Positions 59,394-64,000 of a stretch of 64,000 nucleotides of DNA are shown here, piece after piece. The stretch's first letter is position 1; each line of letters starts with the position of its first letter. The notes beneath the pieces were generated by a model. The model made no database searches, was not told the DNA's origin, and worked only from the letters and a program-made list of their open reading frames with translations. The position numbers and the translations under genes were made by a program. This stretch comes from Ancylobacter oerskovii (GTDB taxonomy: Bacteria; Pseudomonadota; Alphaproteobacteria; Rhizobiales; Xanthobacteraceae). The stretch covers positions 62,001 through 126,000 of the forward strand of contig NZ_JAHBGB010000019.1 in NCBI RefSeq assembly GCF_018390555.1, in the 5' to 3' direction.

Positions 59394-60364
59394 CAACCTT
59401 CGAGGACCTTGATCTTGCCGGACTTGATGTCCTCCATGATCGCCTTGAGCTTCTCGGTCATTTCCGGCGTCGGCGCGCAGACGGCGATGGTGGAGGCTTC
59501 CGGGCCCATGGCGAGGCCGAACGGCTTGTAGCCCGGCGCCCATGTACCGGCGACGGCCTGGTCGATGGCATAGGACACCTGGTAGCCGACACCGGTGATG
59601 GAATAGGCCAGATAGAGCGGGTCGGTTCCGCAATAATTGGTGTAGGAACCGATGATGTGGGTGCCCTTCTCGGAGGCCGCCTGCTCGAGGCCGCGCAGGC
59701 CGAGATTGAGGATATGGTAGTGGATGTCGGCGCCCTGGGCGATCGCCGCCAGCGTGGCTTCCTTCGACTTGGCGACGTCATCGAAATTGCCGGTATAGCT
59801 TTCGAAATACTTGACGTTCGGATTGATGTAGCGCGCGCCGTTGCCGAATTCCTTGCCGGCATTGACGATGGAGGGGATCTCCATGCCGCCGACATAGGAG
59901 ACGGCGCCGGTCTTCGACAGCATGGCGGCGGCGGCGCCGGCGACGAAGGCGATCTCGGCCTGCTTGACGTCATAACCGGCGACGTTCGGCCGCTCGGCGC
60001 CGGCATTGCCGCCGACGATCGAGAACTTCACGTCGGGGAAACGCGGGGCGACCTTCAGCACATCGGCCTGGGTCTGGCCGCCGACGCCGATGACGAGCTT
60101 GTTCGCCGATGCCAGCTGGGTCAGCGCCTGACCCATGTCGGCATAGGAAATGTTCTCGATCATCTGCACCTTGATCTTGTCGCCATACTTCGCCCGCGCG
60201 GCGACGAGGCCGTTATAGCCGGATTCCATCCAGCCCTTGTCGGACTTCGAGCCGGGAATGAGGATGCCGACCGTCAACGGTTCCTCGGCCAGCGCGGCTC
60301 CCATGCCGGCGGCGAGCAGCGCGGCGGCGGCGAGGCCCTGCAGGGTCATGCGGCGTGTGATCAT
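59393..60364 (-). CDS. BMP-family periplasmic binding protein
   Basis: A 323-residue Bmp/Med-type receptor (PF02608). The signal peptide follows MITRRMTLQGLAAAALLAAG (twin Arg, possibly Tat) with cleavage near ALA-EE. The mature part has VGILIPGSKSDKGWMESGYNGL, FPDVKFSIVGGNAG and VGGMEIPSIVNAGKEF. BMP proteins bind nucleosides or purine-like ligands. GGGAGA precedes ATG 60364. The divergent hydrolases suggest the ligand may be an amide or ureide and not a nucleoside. Confidence 0.9.
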   Translation of the reverse strand: MITRRMTLQGLAAAALLAAGMGAALAEEPLTVGILIPGSKSDKGWMESGYNGLVAARAKYGDKIKVQMIENISYADMGQALTQLASANKLVIGVGGQTQADVLKVAPRFPDVKFSIVGGNAGAERPNVAGYDVKQAEIAFVAGAAAAMLSKTGAVSYVGGMEIPSIVNAGKEFGNGARYINPNVKYFESYTGNFDDVAKSKEATLAAIAQGADIHYHILNLGLRGLEQAASEKGTHIIGSYTNYCGTDPLYLAYSITGVGYQVSYAIDQAVAGTWAPGYKPFGLAMGPEASTIAVCAPTPEMTEKLKAIMEDIKSGKIKVLEG

Positions 60365-60506
60365 CGACGTCTCCCGATCGGCATCCAATTGCGCGAGACG
60401 CTCCATTGCTGCGTCCCCGAGGAGATGAAACGCAATCGTCGTGCCAACCTCGGAACGGGCTCAACCGCGCGCGTTTCCTCAAGCCGGGAGTGAAAAAATA
60501 AGTAAG

Positions 60507-60519
60507 TGATTAATTATCA
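60507..60519. promoter_or_regulatory. TGATTAATTATCA palindrome in the divergent BMP/hydrolase promoter
   Basis: TGAT-TAATT-ATCA is an inverted repeat in the AT-rich 60490-60525 part of the 295-base divergent gap (60365-60659). A TetR gene ends the plus-strand operon, so this could be its operator serving both directions. The AT-rich composition makes a chance palindrome possible. Confidence 0.4.
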
Positions 60520-60659
60520 ATCGGCCGTGCGCGCCTCTCTGCCCGCAAATTGGGCGAGGCCTGTGCCGAGGGCGTCCGAAGCGCTGCGATCACGGTGCCG
60601 GCGGTGTGGCACGGGGCTTGCGATGGTGTTCGCAACGCGGACATCAAGAGGACACCGAC

Positions 60660-61463
60660 ATGAGCGCCATGAAATCCGTCAGCCAGGAAATCCCGCCTTC
60701 GCGGCCGCTCGGGGTCGGCCTGAATACGCGCTGGATGGCGCGCGCGGACAATGTCGACATGACCCTGCCCGAGGTGGCGCCACGGGTCGTCACGCTCGCC
60801 ACGAAGCCGCAGACGGTGACGATCGATCTGGCGCGGACCGCGATCCTCGTCATCGACATGCAGAACGACTTCTGCACCAAGGATGGCTGGGTCGATCTCG
60901 TCGGCGGCGACCATACCGCCGCCCGCGCCGCGATCGAGCCGCTGCAGGCGCTGCTGCCGCAGCTTCGCGCGCATGCGGTGCCGATCATCTGGGTGAACTG
61001 GGGCAACCGGCCCGATCTCGCCAACATGCCGCCGAACCAGATTCATCTCTACAAGAACAGCGGCGAGGGCATTGGGCTGGGCGATCCGCTGCCGGCCAGT
61101 GGTGCGGCGGTGCTGGAAAAGAACTCGTGGGCCGCGGCCGTCGTCGATGAGCTCGCGCCGCTGCCGGGCGACATCATGGTCGACAAGCATCGCATCAGCG
61201 GCTTCTGGGATACCCCGCTCGACTCGATCCTGCGCAATCTCGGCATCCGCACCGTGCTCTTCGCGGGGTGCAACACCGACCAATGCGTGCTGCATTCGCT
61301 CACCGACGCCAACTTCCTCGGCTATGGCTGCGTGATGATCGAGGATTGCTGCGCTACCAGCTCGCCCGCCTTCTGCACGGAAGCGACGATCTGGAACGTC
61401 AAGAAGTGCTTCGGCTTCGTCTGCGATTCGCAGGCGGTGCTGGCGGCGCTCCCGCTCCGGTGA
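60660..61463 (+). CDS. Isochorismatase-family cysteine hydrolase (RutB/biuret-hydrolase-like)
   Basis: A 267-residue hydrolase with the Asp-Lys-Cys triad: D66 in ILVIDMQNDFC, K176 in MVDKHRISGFWDTPLDSIL, and C209 in NTDQCVLHSLTDA. The last two stretches follow RutB, which opens ureidoacrylate, and biuret hydrolase, which splits biuret. It would cleave an amide or ureide C-N bond. AGAGGA precedes the ATG. An amidase follows with a GTGA overlap, so the two probably act in sequence on one imported compound. Confidence 0.88.
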   Translation: MSAMKSVSQEIPPSRPLGVGLNTRWMARADNVDMTLPEVAPRVVTLATKPQTVTIDLARTAILVIDMQNDFCTKDGWVDLVGGDHTAARAAIEPLQALLPQLRAHAVPIIWVNWGNRPDLANMPPNQIHLYKNSGEGIGLGDPLPASGAAVLEKNSWAAAVVDELAPLPGDIMVDKHRISGFWDTPLDSILRNLGIRTVLFAGCNTDQCVLHSLTDANFLGYGCVMIEDCCATSSPAFCTEATIWNVKKCFGFVCDSQAVLAALPLR

Positions 61464-62617
61464 ACGGCTTTCTGCCCGGCGGCGAGGGGCGCCTGGACCC
61501 GACGGGCAAGGGTCCGCTCGACGGTCTTCGCTTCGCGGTCAAGGACCTGATCGACGTTGCGGGAACGAGGACAGGGGCCGGCAACCCGGACTGGCTCGCG
61601 CGGGCCGTTCCCGCCGAGCGCCACGCGCCGGCGGTGGCGCGACTCCTCCAGGCCGGCGCGCATTGCCTCGGCAAGACCATCACGGACGAGCTCGCCTTCA
61701 GCCTGGAGGGTGAGAACCTTCATTTCGGCACGCCGGTGAACCCACGTCACCCGGACTGGCTGCCCGGCGGATCGTCGAGCGGTTCGGCCGTGGCGGTCGC
61801 GGCCGGCGCGGTCGATTTCGCGCTCGGCACGGATACGGGCGGCTCCGTGCGCGTGCCGGCCGCCTTCTGCGGCATCTTCGGCTTTCGTCCGAGCCATGGC
61901 GCGATCAGCCTTGCCGGTGTGCTCCCCTTTGCGCCGAGCTACGACACGATCGGCTGGTTCGCGCGCGATGCCGCCGTCCTGGAGAGAGTCGGAAGGGTGC
62001 TGCTGCCGCCGGCGGCACCGCCGCCGATCACCCGCATCCGCCTTGCCCGCGACGTGCTGGCGGAAATGGACCCGGAAATCGCGGGAGACATCACGGATGC
62101 CGCCGCCCGGCTCGTTACCGATGGGCCGGTCGATCTCCTCGGCGGCCACCCGCTGGCGGCGTTCCGGCAGGCCTATGCCCTCGTTCAGGGGTACGAGATC
62201 AAGCAGGCGCTCGGGGCGAGGCTGGCGAGCGTCTCGCCGCGTTTCGCGCCGCCGATCGCCGAGCGTTTCGCGGGCGCGCTCGCGATCGCCGAGGCCGACT
62301 ACCAGTCCGCCTCGGCGGATCGACGGCGCCTTGCGCGGATCGTGGCCTCATGCTGTCCGCCCGATACCGCCATCGCCGTGCCGGTCGTCTCCCGCCGCCA
62401 TGTGCGGCGCGACGCATCCGCTGCCGAGCGTGGCGCCTTCTATGCCGGCACGCTCGGCCTCACGGCCCTTGCCGGCCATGCCGGCATGCCGCAGGTTCAG
62501 CTCGGCGCCACACGGGGAGAGGGGCTCGGGCTCGCCCTTCTCGGCAGCGCCGGCTGCGATCTGGCCCTCCTGGACCTGGCGCGACGCGTCGCGGAGACGG
62601 ACACCGATATTCCATGA
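61460..62617 (+). CDS. Amidase-signature family hydrolase
   Basis: The 385-residue amidase has the Ser-cisSer-Lys triad: K28 in FAVKDLIDVAG, the Ser tract at 105-107 in GGSSSGSAVA, and S129 in GTDTGGSVRVPAAFCGIFGFRPSHG. It is short for the family (usually 450-500), similar to small amidases such as AMI1. The GTG start overlaps the hydrolase stop as GTGA, and the stop overlaps the TetR start as ATGA. It probably releases ammonia from an amide made by the first hydrolase or transported by the BMP system; that order is inference. Confidence 0.88.
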   Translation: MNGFLPGGEGRLDPTGKGPLDGLRFAVKDLIDVAGTRTGAGNPDWLARAVPAERHAPAVARLLQAGAHCLGKTITDELAFSLEGENLHFGTPVNPRHPDWLPGGSSSGSAVAVAAGAVDFALGTDTGGSVRVPAAFCGIFGFRPSHGAISLAGVLPFAPSYDTIGWFARDAAVLERVGRVLLPPAAPPPITRIRLARDVLAEMDPEIAGDITDAAARLVTDGPVDLLGGHPLAAFRQAYALVQGYEIKQALGARLASVSPRFAPPIAERFAGALAIAEADYQSASADRRRLARIVASCCPPDTAIAVPVVSRRHVRRDASAAERGAFYAGTLGLTALAGHAGMPQVQLGATRGEGLGLALLGSAGCDLALLDLARRVAETDTDIP

Positions 62618-63291
62618 GCATGACCCCCGAAAAGCCGGTCGAAACCCCGGCCCGGATCCGTCGCACCCGCAATGCGGCCGACACCAAGGAGAAGCTGCTC
62701 AAGGCCGCACGGATCGAATTTGCGCAGCACGGCTTCGCGGGCGCACGCACGGACCGGATCGTCCGAAGCGCGGAATCCAACCCGCGCATGATATCGCACT
62801 ATTTCGGCGGCAAGGCCGGGCTGTATGTCGCCGTGCTGGAGGAGGCGCTGGGCGATCTGCGCCGGCAGGAACTGAAGATCGACCTCGAGGATCTCGGGCC
62901 GCTGGACGGGCTCATCCAGCTCTTCGACTTCATGAACCGGCATTTCGAATCGAACACCTATCTCGTTCGCCTGCTCAGTGCCGAGAATGTGCAGAAGGCA
63001 CGCTACCTGAAGACTTCGAAGCGCGTGCAGCAGATGGCGTCGCCGGTGCTCTCGAATATCTCGACATTGATCGAGCGGGGCGAGGCGGATGGAACCTTGC
63101 GTAAAGGTCTGGATCCACTGGAAGTATATGTCATGATGGTGGCATTGAACCAGTTTCACCTTTCGAATGTTCATACGCTCTCGGTGATATTCGAGCGGGA
63201 TCTGGGCTCGCCCGCCTGGCGCGCCTCGCGCCATGTCGCCGCGCGCACGATGATGCGAGTCTATCTGGAGCGGGACCGGCGCGAGACTTGA
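62614..63291 (+). CDS. TetR-family transcriptional regulator
   Basis: A 225-residue regulator with an N-terminal TetR helix-turn-helix (about residues 24-70: DTKEKLLKAARIEFAQHGFAGARTDRIVRSAESNPRMISHYFGGKAGLY) and a helical ligand domain. It is translationally coupled to the amidase (ATGA), so its level follows the operon, as for an autoregulated repressor. Control of the divergent transporter is likely. HYFGGK replaces the common YYHFxSK. Confidence 0.9.
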   Translation: MSMTPEKPVETPARIRRTRNAADTKEKLLKAARIEFAQHGFAGARTDRIVRSAESNPRMISHYFGGKAGLYVAVLEEALGDLRRQELKIDLEDLGPLDGLIQLFDFMNRHFESNTYLVRLLSAENVQKARYLKTSKRVQQMASPVLSNISTLIERGEADGTLRKGLDPLEVYVMMVALNQFHLSNVHTLSVIFERDLGSPAWRASRHVAARTMMRVYLERDRRET

Positions 63292-63338
63292 GGGATAGAC
63301 CGCTCTCGGCGCGAGGGGGGCGGCAGAGGCGAGCCCGA

Positions 63339-64000
63339 TCAGGCCGCGAAGCCGCCATCGATCGTGTGCATGGCGCCGGTGATCCCGCGGGCCTGCGGGC
63401 CGGCGAGATAGAGCGTCAGGCTCGCCACTTCGTCAGGCGTGCCGTAGCGTTTGATGGACATCGGCCCGAGCATGGAAGCCGCCCGAGGCCCCTCGGCCGG
63501 GTTCATGTCGGTGTCGGTCGGGCCGGGCTGCACCACGTTGACCGTGATGTTGCGCGGGCCCATGTCGCGCGACAAGCCGCGCGCCATGCCCTGCACCGCC
63601 GCCTTGGTCATCACATAGGCCGAGAGCCCGGTGAACGGCATATTGTCGGCGGTGTCGGATCCGATGACGATGATGCGTCCCCCATCGGGCATCAAGCGCG
63701 ACGCTTCGATACTGCCGAAATAGGCACCGCCAATGTTGACGTCGATCATCCGTTCGACGTCGTCGGCGGCGAGCGTCAGCGGATCGCCGAAGACCAGCAG
63801 ACCGGCATTATAGACGAATATGTCGATCGGCCCGGCATCGCGGATCGCCGCGATGAGTTCTTCGCGAGCGCCGGCATCCGCCCGCAGCGCCTGCGCGCCG
63901 GTTTCGGTGGCGAGCCGGGTGGCCGCATCCGCCGAGGCGGCATAGGTGAACACGACCGTTGCGCCGGCTGCCGAGAAGCGCCGCACGATCGCGGCGCCTA
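63339..64000 (-). CDS. Short-chain dehydrogenase/reductase, 5' end off the window
   Basis: An SDR lacking only its first 15-25 residues. The frame is open to base 64000 and reads GAAIVRRFSAAGATVVFTYAAS, so the Gly-rich NAD(P) motif lies just outside. Visible are NAG in VYNAGLLVFG, the Ser/Tyr/Lys active site (IGSDTADN ... SAYVMTKAAVQG) and NVVQPGPTDTDMN. It belongs to the FabG-like reductases. The internal GTG at 63986 is not the true start. It converges with the TetR gene; function unknown. Confidence 0.88.
   Translation of the reverse strand, partial: GAAIVRRFSAAGATVVFTYAASADAATRLATETGAQALRADAGAREELIAAIRDAGPIDIFVYNAGLLVFGDPLTLAADDVERMIDVNIGGAYFGSIEASRLMPDGGRIIVIGSDTADNMPFTGLSAYVMTKAAVQGMARGLSRDMGPRNITVNVVQPGPTDTDMNPAEGPRAASMLGPMSIKRYGTPDEVASLTLYLAGPQARGITGAMHTIDGGFAA

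Noticed and set aside
1-64000. CRISPR arrays, insertion sequences, tRNA or rRNA genes
   Set aside because: No regularly spaced repeats, transposase motifs, tRNA-like cloverleaf ends or rRNA-like sequence were noticed on reading both strands; a tRNAscan or ISfinder run could still find something subtle.

Overview
The window is 64 kb of very GC-rich bacterial chromosome (or large replicon) with dense, co-directional operons. The tripartite tricarboxylate transporters (TTT), the fused L-carnitine dehydrogenase/thioesterase and the style of the intergenic palindromes point to an alphaproteobacterium of the order Hyphomicrobiales (Rhizobiales), perhaps near Xanthobacteraceae; this is inference. 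No rRNA, tRNA, CRISPR array, transposase or phage gene was seen. The content is an accessory catabolic region: uptake systems, each next to enzymes that could process what is imported, and mostly with a local regulator.

Layout. (1) 1-8151, minus strand: RutE-like nitroreductase, NAD-dependent DUF1932 dehydrogenase, aldehyde dehydrogenase, TTT transporter tctCBA and a ThDP decarboxylase-like enzyme, continuing off the left edge; a LysR-type box lies upstream. (2) 8325-17916, minus: a second TTT system interleaved with two CocE/NonD-type hydrolases, a two-subunit Mo/2Fe-2S hydroxylase (isoquinoline-oxidoreductase type) and a cupin; an AraC regulator is upstream (18353-19432). (3) 19637-22047, plus: DUF1254/DUF1214 protein and a beta-barrel-like envelope protein. 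(4) 22194-26867: a carnitine island (orphan betaine/carnitine binding protein, CdhR-like regulator, dehydrocarnitine cleavage enzyme, fused carnitine dehydrogenase/betainyl-CoA thioesterase), with composite palindromic repeats in its only long gap. (5) 27047-30286, plus: FUSC/DUF1656/HlyD aromatic-acid-type efflux pump. (6) 30353-38213, minus: a third TTT system with tartrate/D-malate-type dehydrogenase, semialdehyde dehydrogenase, cupin, Ldh-family oxidoreductase and hydroxypyruvate-isomerase-like protein, divergent from a GntR/FCD regulator with two winged helices (38359-39306). (7) 39358-42816, minus: LytS/LytTR-type two-component pair and an RTX-like protein carrying a Hint (hedgehog/intein) domain. 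(8) 43329-54621: a polyamine-type ABC transporter, three flavoprotein oxidases and an XRE-cupin regulator on the minus strand, divergent from a PuuC-like aldehyde dehydrogenase and a DapA-family lyase. (9) 54937-55581: DUF2239 protein. (10) 55805-62617: a BMP/Nup-type nucleoside-like ABC transporter (minus), divergent from an isochorismatase-like Cys hydrolase, an amidase and a TetR regulator (plus). (11) 63339-64000: a short-chain dehydrogenase cut by the right edge.

How it works together. The common theme is import of small organic acids, amines or amides followed by dedicated oxidation or hydrolysis. Several promoter regions hold clear repeated or palindromic motifs that fit the neighbouring regulator: AAAATRCC half-sites for the double-winged-helix GntR, TTTTCAGAA sites on both sides of the XRE-cupin gene, and a TGAT/ATCA palindrome in the TetR-linked divergent region. 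The least explained parts are the TTT/CocE/molybdo-hydroxylase operon and the LytTR/RTX-Hint pair.
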